Shown here: positions 18,866-27,434 of the stretch, in pieces | How the letters are laid out: every line of letters starts with the position of its first letter | Numbering within the stretch: the first letter of the stretch is position 1 | Position numbers and translations under genes: made by a program | The notes under the pieces: model-generated | Database searches by the model: none | Told to the model about the DNA's origin: nothing | What the model saw: the letters and a program-made list of their open reading frames with translations, nothing else | DNA from: Citricoccus sp. SGAir0253 | GTDB lineage: Bacteria; Actinomycetota; Actinomycetes; Actinomycetales; Micrococcaceae | Direction of reading: 5' to 3' | Length of the DNA: 64,000 nt | Assembly: GCF_005877055.1 (NCBI RefSeq) | Contig: NZ_CP039424.1 | Coordinates: 124,001-188,000 of the forward strand

Positions 18866-20182
18866 GTGAGCGCCACCCCCGGCCCGGCGGGCACCCGCTC
18901 CGCGCGGGGCACCGTGCTCGTCGGGACCTTCAACGAGCCGGGGGACCTGGCCCCGGCGCTGCCGTCCCACGGCGGCCTCGTCCTCACGGAGGGCTGGCCG
19001 GCCGCGCCACGGGCCGTGGCCGGCTCCGGCCCGGACGCCCCCTCGTGGCTCGTCCCGGGCCGGCCGGGCACGCCCTCCGAGGGCCGGCTCTATGCCGCCC
19101 AGCACGTGCGCCGGGGCTCCGTGGCAGTGCTCTCCCCGTCCGCGCCCCTGGAGTCGGGCACGCACGAGGCCGGCTGGGCCACCACCCAGCGCGTGCCCAC
19201 CGCGGGGGAGAACACCTGCCACGCGGACCTCAACCCCGCGGGCACCTGGCTGGCCGCGGCCTCCTACGACTCGGCCACCCTCACCGTGGTCCCCGTGCTC
19301 GACGACGGCCGGCTGGGCCGCGCGCTCGCGGTCCAGGCCCCCGCCGGCTCCGGTCCCGTGCCCTCGCGCCAGGAGGGGCCGCACCTGCACTTCGTGCTGT
19401 TCCTCGACGACGACCGCCTGCTCGTCACCGACCTCGGCGGCGACCGCATCCTGGAGTACTCCGTGTCCTCGATCGAGGCGGCCGCCGACCGAGGTGACGC
19501 CGACGCCGGCTCGCCGGGTGCGGCCGACGGCCAGGCCTACCGCGAGGAGCCCGGCCGCGCGCCGGGCGAGGTCCCGGACCGCGACCGCGGCCCCGACTCC
19601 GGCGAGGGGTCCGGTGAGGGGGACCCGGCCGGCGTCGTGGCCGTGGCGGCGGCCCCGCGCGCGGTGCACCACCTGCCCGCCGGGACCGGGCCCCGGCACC
19701 TCGCGGTGCTGCCCCCGCTGGAGGGCGCCGCGCACCCCGGGCGGCACTTGGCGGTGGTGGGGGAGCTGGACTCCCGGCTGCACGTGCTCGGGCTCGAGCC
19801 CGGCCCGGAGGGCTTCCACGAGGTGGGGATCGTGCCCACGCACGCCCAGGACGCGGACCCGGAGTCGGCGCGGGACAACCTGCCGAGCCACCTCGTGGTC
19901 TCGGCGGACGGGACCCTCGTCTACGTGGCCAACCGCGGGCGCAACACGATCGGGGTGATCCGCCGGGGTGACTCGCCCGAGTTCGTCGCCGAGGTGGACT
20001 GCGGCGGGGACTGGCCCCGGCACATCGCCCTCGCCCCGGGGCCCGCCGGGCCGGGGCTGCTCGTCGCGCTGGAACGGGAGGACGCCGTCGTGCTCCTGCC
20101 GATCGGCCCCGACGGGCTCCCGGGGCCCGCCACGGGCCGGGTGGCCGTGCGGCGCCCCGGGTTCGTGCTGCCCCGCGGCTGA
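18866..20182 (+). CDS. Lactonase-family beta-propeller protein
   Basis: A 438-residue protein with the seven-bladed propeller pattern of the YbhE/Pgl family (6-phosphogluconolactonase and muconate-cycloisomerase-like lactonases): AGENTCHADLNPAGTWLAAA, GPHLHFVLFLDDDRLLVTDL, SHLVVSADGTLVYVANRGRN and DWPRHIALAPG. A non-conserved acidic insert (about residues 208-255) separates two halves. It may hydrolyse 6-phosphogluconolactone in the pentose-phosphate pathway, but substrate assignment in this family is unreliable. It starts at GTG 18866, four bases after the DUF3151 stop. Confidence 0.8.
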   Translation: MSATPGPAGTRSARGTVLVGTFNEPGDLAPALPSHGGLVLTEGWPAAPRAVAGSGPDAPSWLVPGRPGTPSEGRLYAAQHVRRGSVAVLSPSAPLESGTHEAGWATTQRVPTAGENTCHADLNPAGTWLAAASYDSATLTVVPVLDDGRLGRALAVQAPAGSGPVPSRQEGPHLHFVLFLDDDRLLVTDLGGDRILEYSVSSIEAAADRGDADAGSPGAADGQAYREEPGRAPGEVPDRDRGPDSGEGSGEGDPAGVVAVAAAPRAVHHLPAGTGPRHLAVLPPLEGAAHPGRHLAVVGELDSRLHVLGLEPGPEGFHEVGIVPTHAQDADPESARDNLPSHLVVSADGTLVYVANRGRNTIGVIRRGDSPEFVAEVDCGGDWPRHIALAPGPAGPGLLVALEREDAVVLLPIGPDGLPGPATGRVAVRRPGFVLPRG

Positions 20183-20383
20183 CGGGCCGCCGGCGTCCCT
20201 TCCCCGCCCGCCCCGGCTCGCCCGCGCTGCTCTCCCTGGCTCCCGGGTCGCGAACCGTGCGTGCCGGCGCCCGGGACCCCCGGGACGTGACCCGGGAGCA
20301 CGCCGACGCAGGAGCCCGGGGCGCCCGCGGCGCGGGTAGGGTGTTCGTGCCGAACCAATTCCCGACACCCTGGAGGCTGCCCG

Positions 20384-20662
20384 ATGCTGTTCCTGGCCCG
20401 CATGGACGTGACGTTCCCCGAGTCGATGACGGACGAGGTCAAGGCCGACTTCGTCGCGAAGGAGAAGGAGTACTCGGGCAACCTGCAGCGCCAGGGCAAG
20501 ATGCAGTCGATCTGGCGGGTCGTGGGCGAGTACGCGAACTACTCGGTGTACGACGTCGAGGACAATGACGAGCTGCACGCCATCCTGTCCGGCTTCCCCA
20601 TGTACCCCTACATGAAGATCAAGGTCACCCCGCTGGCCAAGCACCCGAACTCGATCCGCTGA
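20384..20662 (+). CDS. Muconolactone delta-isomerase-like protein
   Basis: A 92-residue protein that follows the muconolactone isomerase (CatC) pattern: MLFLARMDVTFPESMTDEVK, a charged helix, KMQSIWRVVGEYANYSVYDV and HAILSGFPMYPYMKIKVTPL ending HPNS. CatC converts muconolactone to 3-oxoadipate enol-lactone in catechol ortho-cleavage. No catA or catB lies nearby; the preceding gene is a lactonase-fold protein. It may therefore be an isolated relative used in another lactone pathway. A TAGGGT -10 candidate is at 20337-20342, and GGAGG precedes the ATG. Confidence 0.82.
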   Translation: MLFLARMDVTFPESMTDEVKADFVAKEKEYSGNLQRQGKMQSIWRVVGEYANYSVYDVEDNDELHAILSGFPMYPYMKIKVTPLAKHPNSIR

Positions 20663-20736
20663 CCGCCGGTCCGTTGCCCGCGGATCAGCTGAACGCCCGG
20701 GCGCCCGCCGTCCCGGTGGACGTCCGGGCGCAGAAC

Positions 20737-20742
20737 TAGACT
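20737..20742 (+). promoter_or_regulatory. -10 box of the tdk leaderless promoter
   Basis: TAGACT lies 8 bases before the GTG at 20751, with no Shine-Dalgarno sequence between them. Confidence 0.55.
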
Positions 20743-20750
20743 GCTCGACC

Positions 20751-21404
20751 GTGGCCAAACTCTACTTCCGCTACGGTGCGATGAACTCCGGCAAGTCCAC
20801 CGGGCTGCTCCAGGCCGCGTTCAACTACGAGGAGCGCGGCCAGCGGGTGCTGCTGGCCAAGCCCCGCGTCGACTCCAAGGGCGGGGACCAGATCGTCTCC
20901 CGGCTCGGGGTGACCCGCACGGCGGACGTCCTCGTCCCGCCCGGCGCGGACCTGCTGGAGCTGTACCACCGCCACGCCACCGCCGAGGACCCCTCGGCGC
21001 TCATCGCCCACGTGGACGCGCCGGTCCGCCCGGTGGCGTGCCTGCTCGTGGACGAGGCGCAGTTCCTCGAGCCCGCCCAGGTGGACGACCTGCTGCGGAT
21101 CGCCGTGGTGGAGGACGTGCCGGTGATGGCCTACGGGATCCGCACCGACTTCCGCACCGCCTCCTTCCCCGGATCGGCCCGGCTGATGGAGCTCGCCCAC
21201 TCGCTCGAGGAGCTCAAGACCATCTGCCGCTGCGGGCGCAAGGCCATCTTCAACACCCGCAAGGTCGTGGACGTGACCGGCGAGGAGGCCGTGGAGCGGT
21301 TCGTCTTCGAGGGGGACCAGGTGGCGATCGACGGCGTCGAGGTCACCTACGAGTCCCTGTGCGGCGTGTGCTACCTGGCGGAGTCCGGCGGGCGGCTGGG
21401 GTGA
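20751..21404 (+). CDS. tdk: Thymidine kinase
   Basis: A 217-residue type II (TK1-like) kinase of the pyrimidine salvage pathway that phosphorylates thymidine. The P-loop is GAMNSGKST (9-17), the DEAQFL motif (Walker B with the catalytic Glu downstream) is near residue 100, AYGIRTDF is the lasso region, and the structural-zinc cysteines are in ICRCGRKA and CGVCYL. The GTG start has a TAGACT box 8 bases upstream, so the message is probably leaderless. Confidence 0.95.
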   Translation: MAKLYFRYGAMNSGKSTGLLQAAFNYEERGQRVLLAKPRVDSKGGDQIVSRLGVTRTADVLVPPGADLLELYHRHATAEDPSALIAHVDAPVRPVACLLVDEAQFLEPAQVDDLLRIAVVEDVPVMAYGIRTDFRTASFPGSARLMELAHSLEELKTICRCGRKAIFNTRKVVDVTGEEAVERFVFEGDQVAIDGVEVTYESLCGVCYLAESGGRLG

Positions 21405-21533
21405 GTGCTGCTCCTGCGCGACGGGACTATAGGGTGGCGCCCGCCGTCGCGCAATGGGGAGATGAACCCTCGTCAGGGCTCAGTGCGGGATCCTCCCGGC
21501 TCGTAGCATGGTGATGGCGAAAAGGGGGTAGCC

Positions 21534-21842
21534 ATGGTCGATTTCACGATCGACGTCGATCCGTTCAACGGTGTGGTCAACGGCGTGGACGGTAGCCTGG
21601 CGGATGTCGACACCGGCAGGGGTTCCGTGATTGATACCGCGGACGAACTCTCGGGGGTGGCACGGCACGCAAACCTGCTGTCCGCGGTCCAGGCCCTCAA
21701 GGACGAGACCTTCGCGGTCCTGGCCACGGACTCGAAGGCGTACATCACCGAGGCCATCACCGCGGCCCGGGAAGCGCGGGACGCATACCTGGAGTTCAAC
21801 GCCACCGTCGAGGCCGACACTCCTGACGGGGCAGGGGGATAG
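21534..21842 (+). CDS. Small helical protein, WXG100-sized, first gene of a four-gene cassette
   Basis: A 102-residue protein, predicted mostly helical (VARHANLLSAVQALKDETFA, then YITEAITAAREARDAYLEFN) after a beta-like start MVDFTIDVDPFNGVV. There is no WXG motif, but the size, two-helix character and position before a larger helical protein fit ESAT-6/WXG100-like partners of type VII secretion. No signal peptide. AAAAGGGGG precedes the ATG. Three overlapping genes follow. Family assignment is tentative; DUF6507-like proteins are another possibility. Confidence 0.6.
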   Translation: MVDFTIDVDPFNGVVNGVDGSLADVDTGRGSVIDTADELSGVARHANLLSAVQALKDETFAVLATDSKAYITEAITAAREARDAYLEFNATVEADTPDGAGG

Positions 21843-21845
21843 GCC

Positions 21846-23240
21846 GTGGTCACCATCGACACCTCCGCCCTGACCCAGTGGGAGTCCTCGAACCGCCTGG
21901 ACGAACTCGGGATGGACCTCCTCTCGCACACCGGGGCATTCCGCACCACGGTCGACGGGCTCAATGGCGACTGGAAGAGGATCGATCCCTTCTACCATGG
22001 GGCGGGGAACGACGAGCTCGTCAACGGACTGATGCCTGCCGTGCGGAGGGCGAACCAGCTGGCGAATGCCGGCGTCTCCGCGGACTCCGCCCTGCTGACC
22101 CTTGCAGAACGCCTCCGATCACTCGAATCCGACCGGTCCACCCTTGGATCCGACGTGGCCGCGTTCCACGCAGCCCACGGGTGGACGGCCCTGGACGACC
22201 TAGACTCAACGGCCCGGGCGGAGTACTACCGGCTCAATGGCACGGCGGGGTCCTTGCAGGGCCGCTATGAGACGGCCATTCGCACGTGCGTCGATGCCCT
22301 GGGCCGAATCCGCCCCGACCGGCTCTCCGGCGATTCCCCGGACGCCAGGAGCGTCGGCGCCTCCGCGATGACGGGCGTGGAGACGGTGATGTTCGGGGCG
22401 TTGCCGGGTGTCATCGCGGACACGGGTACGGTGCGTTCGCTGCGCCAGGGCGCCCATGCTCCCTCCCCCCACGTCGGGCGTCACGTCACGGTCTTCGGTC
22501 GGCACATCCGGTTCCTCGATCCGGTGATGGACGTGGTGGGAAACCCCGGGGGCGCGTGGTCGGCCCTCATGACTCCAGCCACCGCACCAGGACGTCACCG
22601 TAGTGGGTCGCGGGCCTTCGGGCCCCCACGCCACCTCAGCGAGGCAATCCACCGGCACACGCTGCCTTCCGCCGGCACGCCCGGGATGACCCTGGCCCAG
22701 CGCGCCCGGCACGTCGGGGGTCGGTTCGGGCAGGCGTTCCTGGATGGACTGCCCATCGTGGGCGAGGCCCGGGGCGGTCGCACGTCCGCGGCCTTCACGC
22801 AGCACCGAGGGTACGAGGTGAGCACGAGCCGCACGACCGGGGTGCTCAAGACCGGGGGTCGCGCCCTCGGCACCATCGGCACCGTGTTTACCGCGACCCT
22901 TACGTACCGGGAAGAGCGGGAGGTCGAGACGGCGCAGGTGGCGGCCGAGAATCCGGAGCTGGATCGACAGCAGGTCGAGCAACGGGCTACCGAGAATGCC
23001 GTCGCGGGCACTGCCGGACGCGTCGGGTCCACCATCCTCGCCTCGGCGGCCGTCGGCGCCGCAGCAGGTTCCGTGGTTCCCGGGCCCGGGAACGTCGTGG
23101 GCTTCGTGGCCGGCCTGGCCGCCGGTATCGCCATGGAGGTGCCGGTGGCGGACGTAGACGGTGACGGACAGCGGGATTCGCTGTCGAAGATGGCTGGCGA
23201 GGGCCTGAAGGACGCCTGGGACTGGGTCCGTGGACGCTGA
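21846..23240 (+). CDS. Putative type VII-like secreted effector with glycine zipper and EF-hand-like loop
   Basis: A 464-residue protein with no classical signal peptide. Residues 1-165 are helical, of the LXG/WXG-substrate kind (WESSNRLDELGMDLLSHTGA and following), residues 170-330 a variable, Gly/Arg-rich middle, and residues 385-430 a strongly hydrophobic Gly/Ala region containing GFVAGLAAG (419-427), a GxxxGxxxG glycine zipper. Next comes DVDGDGQRD (436-444), a good EF-hand-type calcium loop. Glycine zippers occur in membrane-active toxins such as TspA. It starts at GTG 21846, 3 bases after the small gene, and overlaps the next gene by 11 bases. Function is inferred, not established. Confidence 0.6.
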   Translation: MVTIDTSALTQWESSNRLDELGMDLLSHTGAFRTTVDGLNGDWKRIDPFYHGAGNDELVNGLMPAVRRANQLANAGVSADSALLTLAERLRSLESDRSTLGSDVAAFHAAHGWTALDDLDSTARAEYYRLNGTAGSLQGRYETAIRTCVDALGRIRPDRLSGDSPDARSVGASAMTGVETVMFGALPGVIADTGTVRSLRQGAHAPSPHVGRHVTVFGRHIRFLDPVMDVVGNPGGAWSALMTPATAPGRHRSGSRAFGPPRHLSEAIHRHTLPSAGTPGMTLAQRARHVGGRFGQAFLDGLPIVGEARGGRTSAAFTQHRGYEVSTSRTTGVLKTGGRALGTIGTVFTATLTYREEREVETAQVAAENPELDRQQVEQRATENAVAGTAGRVGSTILASAAVGAAAGSVVPGPGNVVGFVAGLAAGIAMEVPVADVDGDGQRDSLSKMAGEGLKDAWDWVRGR

Positions 23241-24621
23241 GGCGAACAGCGATGACCCGGCCCTCGTCCCGATGGTCATCGGCCCTTTCCTGATCGACGT
23301 TCCGGGTGAATGGGAGATCGTGGACCTTCCGGACGAACGCGTCACGGTGATTAGGGAGCCGAGGGCTCCGGACGACCCCCTGCTGGCCATCCCGGGTTTC
23401 GTCACACCGAATGTCGCTCTCCGCTTCTTCGAGGCCCCGTCTGCCGAGGGCGGGGCCGCGAAGGCCGCTGCCCGGGAGGCCGCGGCGACGTATGACCAGG
23501 TTCCTGGATCGGTACTGCTGGCGATCAGCCCCTTCATGACGCGGGAGGGATTGCCGGGACGGGCCCACGTGATGGCCGGGATCCACGAGGGCATCCCGTT
23601 CCAGTCCGCGCGTTGGTTCGCCGGGGACGGTGCCTTCGTCATCGAAATCACCCTGATCGGGCCGGCCACGCCCCTGGGCGGACTGGTGGAGTTGGGGCAG
23701 CGAATGGCCGACAGCATCAGGCCGACAGCGGAAGGCAGGGGCGACATCACCCCCCTGATCCCGGAGGACCTGCAGGACCGGGCCATGATGGACGGCCTGG
23801 GCGTACCCGCCCGGGCCGAGACGGCCCGGGCTCCCGGCCTCGAACGCGTTGATCCCATTCTTGCCGCCCGCCCCCTGCTCCGTCCCGTCCCGGAGACCGT
23901 CCCCCTGTGCCCGGAGGCCTGGTCCTCCCTGCTCGAGCTGGCCCACGGCGGCATCAGGGGGCGTCTGATGGGGGCGACTCGGTCGACGCCGCACCCCGAA
24001 CTGGTCCAGGCCGGACTCGCGACGGAGCGCCGACTGACGGACGCGGGGCGCGCATGGGCCACCCTGGGCGGGTTTCCGGTCGCCCTGACCCTTCACGGGG
24101 CCCGGGCCGACGGTGAACGGTACGGTGAGATCCGACTGGACGGAATGGACTGCCTCGTCACCCTCGACCAGCCGTTCCCCACGGATCGCGCTCTCACGCC
24201 CACCGGTTCCGGATCTCGACTGGTGGGAGCCCTTCTCACCCTGGCGTTGCCCACCGTGCTCCTGGACTGGTCCGGGGCGAGAGCGGACTGGTTCACGGAC
24301 CTTCGGGCCACCGGACCGGCACGCCACTTCGTGCCTGGCCGGGCCTCCGTCGAGGACGCCTCCTCCTGGTCCGTGGAATCCGGCGACGTCATCGCGGCGG
24401 AGGTCCTTGCCGGCCAGGGCACTCGGTGGACCGCTGCCTTGGCCACCGGAGAACCCCGGGTGTCCTGGTACCAACCGGACGGGCGGGGGCCACTGATGGT
24501 CGCGCCATCGACCGATGGCACGGTGAGGCTGGAGTCGACGACCGGTCTGGCCCTGTACGAGACGCTGTCACGGTTGATCCGGGACGTGGCCCGCTACCCA
24601 GCGGATACCGTAGTGCCATGA
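23230..24621 (+). CDS. Cassette accessory protein, LpqN-like N-terminus and EspG-like C-terminus (tentative)
   Basis: A 463-residue cytoplasmic-looking protein. Residues about 10-165 begin with MVIGPFLIDVPGEWEIVDLP, resembling the LpqN/LpqT-type fold in actinobacteria. The second half (LCPEAWSSLLELAHGGIRGR, ALTLHGARADGERYGEIRLD, LVGALLTLALPTVLLDWSGA) recalls EspG-type chaperones of ESX substrates. Both comparisons are by pattern only. GTG 23230 overlaps the preceding gene by 11 bases and its stop overlaps the next ATG (ATGA), so the four genes form one coupled operon. A chaperone or immunity role would fit. Confidence 0.6.
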   Translation: MDAEANSDDPALVPMVIGPFLIDVPGEWEIVDLPDERVTVIREPRAPDDPLLAIPGFVTPNVALRFFEAPSAEGGAAKAAAREAAATYDQVPGSVLLAISPFMTREGLPGRAHVMAGIHEGIPFQSARWFAGDGAFVIEITLIGPATPLGGLVELGQRMADSIRPTAEGRGDITPLIPEDLQDRAMMDGLGVPARAETARAPGLERVDPILAARPLLRPVPETVPLCPEAWSSLLELAHGGIRGRLMGATRSTPHPELVQAGLATERRLTDAGRAWATLGGFPVALTLHGARADGERYGEIRLDGMDCLVTLDQPFPTDRALTPTGSGSRLVGALLTLALPTVLLDWSGARADWFTDLRATGPARHFVPGRASVEDASSWSVESGDVIAAEVLAGQGTRWTAALATGEPRVSWYQPDGRGPLMVAPSTDGTVRLESTTGLALYETLSRLIRDVARYPADTVVP

Positions 24622-25223
24622 CGGAATCTCCCCGGACGAACAACCTCTCTCGCCCGGCCCCGGGCCCCTTGCCGGCCACGGCGAGGGTCGGCGTGGTGCG
24701 TTGGTATCTTGTCGGCATCGCCTGCTTGGTCATCACCCTCTGGCTGGCGCTCGCCGTGTTCGGGATCCCGGCCTCGTTCTTCAGCGATCCCTCCCCGATG
24801 CTCGGCTTCCTGCGGGTCGTCGCGGTGCCGGGCGTGCTGCTGGCCGGGTACGCCGCCTGGTACTACCTCAACGGGGCGCTCCGGCCGCAGCACGTGACGG
24901 TCGACGAACGCGGCGTCACCACGCCGGCATGGACCCTGGCCTGGGAGGAGATCCTCAATGCGGAGGTGGCGCCTGCGCCCTGGGTCGAACCGCACAAGCA
25001 GCAGTTGGCGTTCCACGTGACGGACGAGGCCTTCGCCAGGGTCCGTTCCGCGAATCGGGGGCATTCAGGGCGGCCGTTCGGGATGGGCGGATTGGTCGCT
25101 AATCGTCCGATCGTTAGGACGCAGTACGGGACCTGGCCCATGGCGAGCGAGCTCCTCCCCGTCGTCGAGGCCCAGCTGGAGGCAACGCCGTACCCGGGCA
25201 GGCGGCCACGATGGCCCCAGTAG
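24618..25223 (+). CDS. Two-helix membrane protein, last gene of the cassette
   Basis: A 201-residue protein with membrane helices at about 28-50 (WYLVGIACLVITLWLALAVF) and about 62-84 (VVAVPGVLLAGYAAWYYLNG). A cytoplasmic beta-rich domain follows (VTVDERGVTTPAWTLAWEEI), typical of bacterial PH-like membrane proteins. It overlaps the previous gene by four bases. As the terminal membrane protein of an effector-like cassette it could be an immunity protein, but nothing in the sequence proves that. Confidence 0.65.
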   Translation: MTESPRTNNLSRPAPGPLPATARVGVVRWYLVGIACLVITLWLALAVFGIPASFFSDPSPMLGFLRVVAVPGVLLAGYAAWYYLNGALRPQHVTVDERGVTTPAWTLAWEEILNAEVAPAPWVEPHKQQLAFHVTDEAFARVRSANRGHSGRPFGMGGLVANRPIVRTQYGTWPMASELLPVVEAQLEATPYPGRRPRWPQ

Positions 25224-25235
25224 GACCCGCTGGCG

Positions 25236-25820
25236 TCACGGCCCGCCGGCCAGGCCTTCCGCTGGCGCCGCCTTGCCGAACAATCCGTCGAGGATGACCC
25301 GTAGCCCCCACTCGAACGCATCGTCACCGAGGGGGTTCGTGGCAGCCGCGGGATCGACGGTGGCCAGCCGGGCGGCCTCCTGCGTGGCCGCGATGGAGCC
25401 GAGGACGTGGTTCATCACCAGGTGCTGGGCCCAGGCGGCGTTCTCGATCCCGGCCGCCTCCAGGAGGCTCCGGAGCCGATTCAGGGGCGTGAGGGCCTCC
25501 GACTGGAGGGACTGCGCCACCCGGACGACCTCCGCGCTGTCCGGCACGCTGACGAGCGCTGTCCGGATGCCCCGTGCCAGATGTGCGATGACCTCGCGTG
25601 CCCCGGCGCCCTCGAGCGTGGGGGTGTCTGCCTCGACGCCGCGCAACAGCCGCGCCGCCACGCCCACCAGCAGTTCCTGCTTGTTCTTCACGTGCCAGTA
25701 GAGCGCGCCGACCTGGACGTCGAGCTCCCGGGCGAGCCGGCGCATGGACAGGTCCGCCAGGCCGAAGCGGGTGAGGATGCCCAGGGCCGTGTCCTCCACC
25801 TGCTCCCGGGTCAGCGTCAT
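25236..25820 (-). CDS. bioQ: TetR-family regulator, probable biotin repressor BioQ
   Basis: A 194-residue TetR regulator: N-terminal HTH (TREQVEDTALGILTRFGLAD, LSMRRLARELDVQVGALYWH) and a helical ligand-binding domain. It is divergent from the biotin operon, and the intergenic region carries two TGAAC-N3-GTTCA palindromes, the type of site bound by BioQ in corynebacteria and mycobacteria. The assignment rests on context plus these operators. ATG 25820 is chosen because the minus-strand TACACT (25828-25833) ends 7 bases before it; ATG 25847 upstream is in frame. Confidence 0.8.
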   Translation of the reverse strand: MTLTREQVEDTALGILTRFGLADLSMRRLARELDVQVGALYWHVKNKQELLVGVAARLLRGVEADTPTLEGAGAREVIAHLARGIRTALVSVPDSAEVVRVAQSLQSEALTPLNRLRSLLEAAGIENAAWAQHLVMNHVLGSIAATQEAARLATVDPAAATNPLGDDAFEWGLRVILDGLFGKAAPAEGLAGGP

Positions 25821-25921
25821 GCGCTCCAGTGTAGGGTCCGCCGCCATCCCGGCTTCACCGGGCGTTCACCCCGCCCGCGGAGGCGGACGGAGTCGCGCCG
25901 GCGTGCCGTCCCGTCATCTTC

Positions 25922-25981
25922 TTGAACACCGTTCAGGACTGTGCTGTACTCGGCAGCGCATTGACTTGAACGCCGTTCAAG
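25922..25981 (+). promoter_or_regulatory. bioB promoter with two BioQ-type operators
   Basis: TTGAAC at 25922-25927 and TGTACT at 25945-25950 are spaced by 17 bases and make a plausible -35/-10 pair. Operator 1 (TGAACACCGTTCA, 25923-25935) covers the -35. Operator 2 (CTTGAACGCCGTTCAAG, 25965-25981) is a perfect 8-1-8 palindrome just downstream of +1. Repressor on both would block polymerase and clearance. Confidence 0.8.
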
Positions 25982-26018
25982 GCCGGATCCCCGGCCCGCG
26001 GCCCTCCGGAAGGCATCC

Positions 26019-27434
26019 ATGGCACAGACCGCTCCCGAGACCACCCTGCCCGCGCCGGCCGAGGCCGTCACGGCGGACCAGCCGCCCGCCGTCGCGCCCG
26101 CCGCCCCGGCCGCCGTCGCCCCCTCCGCGCCCGCGGCCTCGAGCCCGGCACCCGCCGCGGCGGACCCCTTCGCGGTGGCCGCCGCCGTCGCCGCCGGCCA
26201 CCGGCTGAACGCCGCGGAGGGCCTGGCGATCCTGTCCACCCCGGACGAGGACACCCTGCGGCTGGTCACCGAGGCGGGCCGCCTGCGGCGCCGGCACTTC
26301 GGCAACACGGTCAAGGTGAACTACCTCGTGAACCTGAAGTCCGGGCTGTGCCCCGAGGACTGCACGTACTGCTCGCAGCGCCTGGGCTCGACGGCCGAGA
26401 TCCTGAAGTACACGTGGCTCAAGCCGGACGAGGCCGTGGAGCAGGCGAAGATGGGCATCGGCGGCGGCGCCTCCCGCGTGTGCCTGGTCGCCAGCGGGCG
26501 CGGCCCGACGGACCGGGACGTGGATCGCGTGGCCACCATGACCGAGGGGCTCAAGGCCGAGCACCCCGAGGTGGAGGTGTGCGCGTGCCTGGGCCTGCTC
26601 AAGGACGGCCAGGCGGACCGGCTCCGGGAGGCCGGCGTGGACGCCTACAACCACAACCTCAACACGGCGGAGTCCAAGTACGCGGAGATCTCCACCACCC
26701 ACACCTACGCGGACCGGGTGGAGACCGTGGAACGGGCCAAGGGCGCCGGGCTGTCCCCGTGCTCCGGGCTGATCGTCGGCATGGGGGAGTCGGACGCGCA
26801 GGTCGTCGAGGCGGTGCTGGCCCTGCGCGAGCTGGACAGCGACTCGATCCCGGTCAACTTCCTCATGCCCTTCGAGGGCACCCCGCTGGCCGGCACGTGG
26901 GAGCTGACCCCGCTGCGCTGCCTGCGCATCCTCGCCCTGGTCCGCCTCGCCTGCCCGGACACCGAGCTGCGCCTGGCCGGCGGCCGCGAGATGCACCTGC
27001 GCGGGCTGCAGGCCACCGCCCTGGAGGTCGCGAACTCGCTGTTCCTCGGGGACTACCTCACGAGCGAGGGGCAGACCGCCGAGCAGGACCTCGCGATGAT
27101 CGCCGACGCCGGCTTCCGCGTCCTGGGCGCTGGGGAGACCCCGGGCCCCGAGGCCGCTGCCGGGCAGGCGGCCCCCTGGGCGGCAGTGCCCGCCGAGGAT
27201 GCCGTCGCGCAGGCCACGACGCCGGCCGGCGGGTCCTGCGGCGCAGCAGCGGTGCCCGGTGGACCGGCGGCGACGCCGTGCGGCTCCCACGCGGCCGAGG
27301 GGGCGGGATGCGGATGCTGTTCGGCCGAGACGGTCTCCGACACCGTCGCCGACACCCCGGCCGGGGTTCCCGCGGGCGTGGAGCCCCGGATCCGCCGTCG
27401 CGGGGCGGGCACCGCCGAGGCCCCGAACGCATGA
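26019..27434 (+). CDS. bioB: Biotin synthase with N- and C-terminal extensions
   Basis: A radical-SAM enzyme that inserts sulfur into dethiobiotin. The [4Fe-4S] cysteines are C111, C115 and C118 ([13 protein letters not shown]); the core also shows [27 protein letters not shown] and [13 protein letters not shown]. At 471 residues it is over 100 longer than usual. The first ~50 residues are an Ala/Pro-rich extension behind a good ribosome site (GGAAGG), and residues ~370-471 are a low-complexity tail with a Cys cluster ([10 protein letters not shown]). The tail may supply iron-sulfur chemistry or simply be disordered. The stop overlaps the bioA ATG. Confidence 0.95.
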   Translation: MAQTAPETTLPAPAEAVTADQPPAVAPAAPAAVAPSAPAASSPAPAAADPFAVAAAVAAGHRLNAAEGLAILSTPDEDTLRLVTEAGRLRRRHFGNTVKVNYLVNLKSGLCPEDCTYCSQRLGSTAEILKYTWLKPDEAVEQAKMGIGGGASRVCLVASGRGPTDRDVDRVATMTEGLKAEHPEVEVCACLGLLKDGQADRLREAGVDAYNHNLNTAESKYAEISTTHTYADRVETVERAKGAGLSPCSGLIVGMGESDAQVVEAVLALRELDSDSIPVNFLMPFEGTPLAGTWELTPLRCLRILALVRLACPDTELRLAGGREMHLRGLQATALEVANSLFLGDYLTSEGQTAEQDLAMIADAGFRVLGAGETPGPEAAAGQAAPWAAVPAEDAVAQATTPAGGSCGAAAVPGGPAATPCGSHAAEGAGCGCCSAETVSDTVADTPAGVPAGVEPRIRRRGAGTAEAPNA

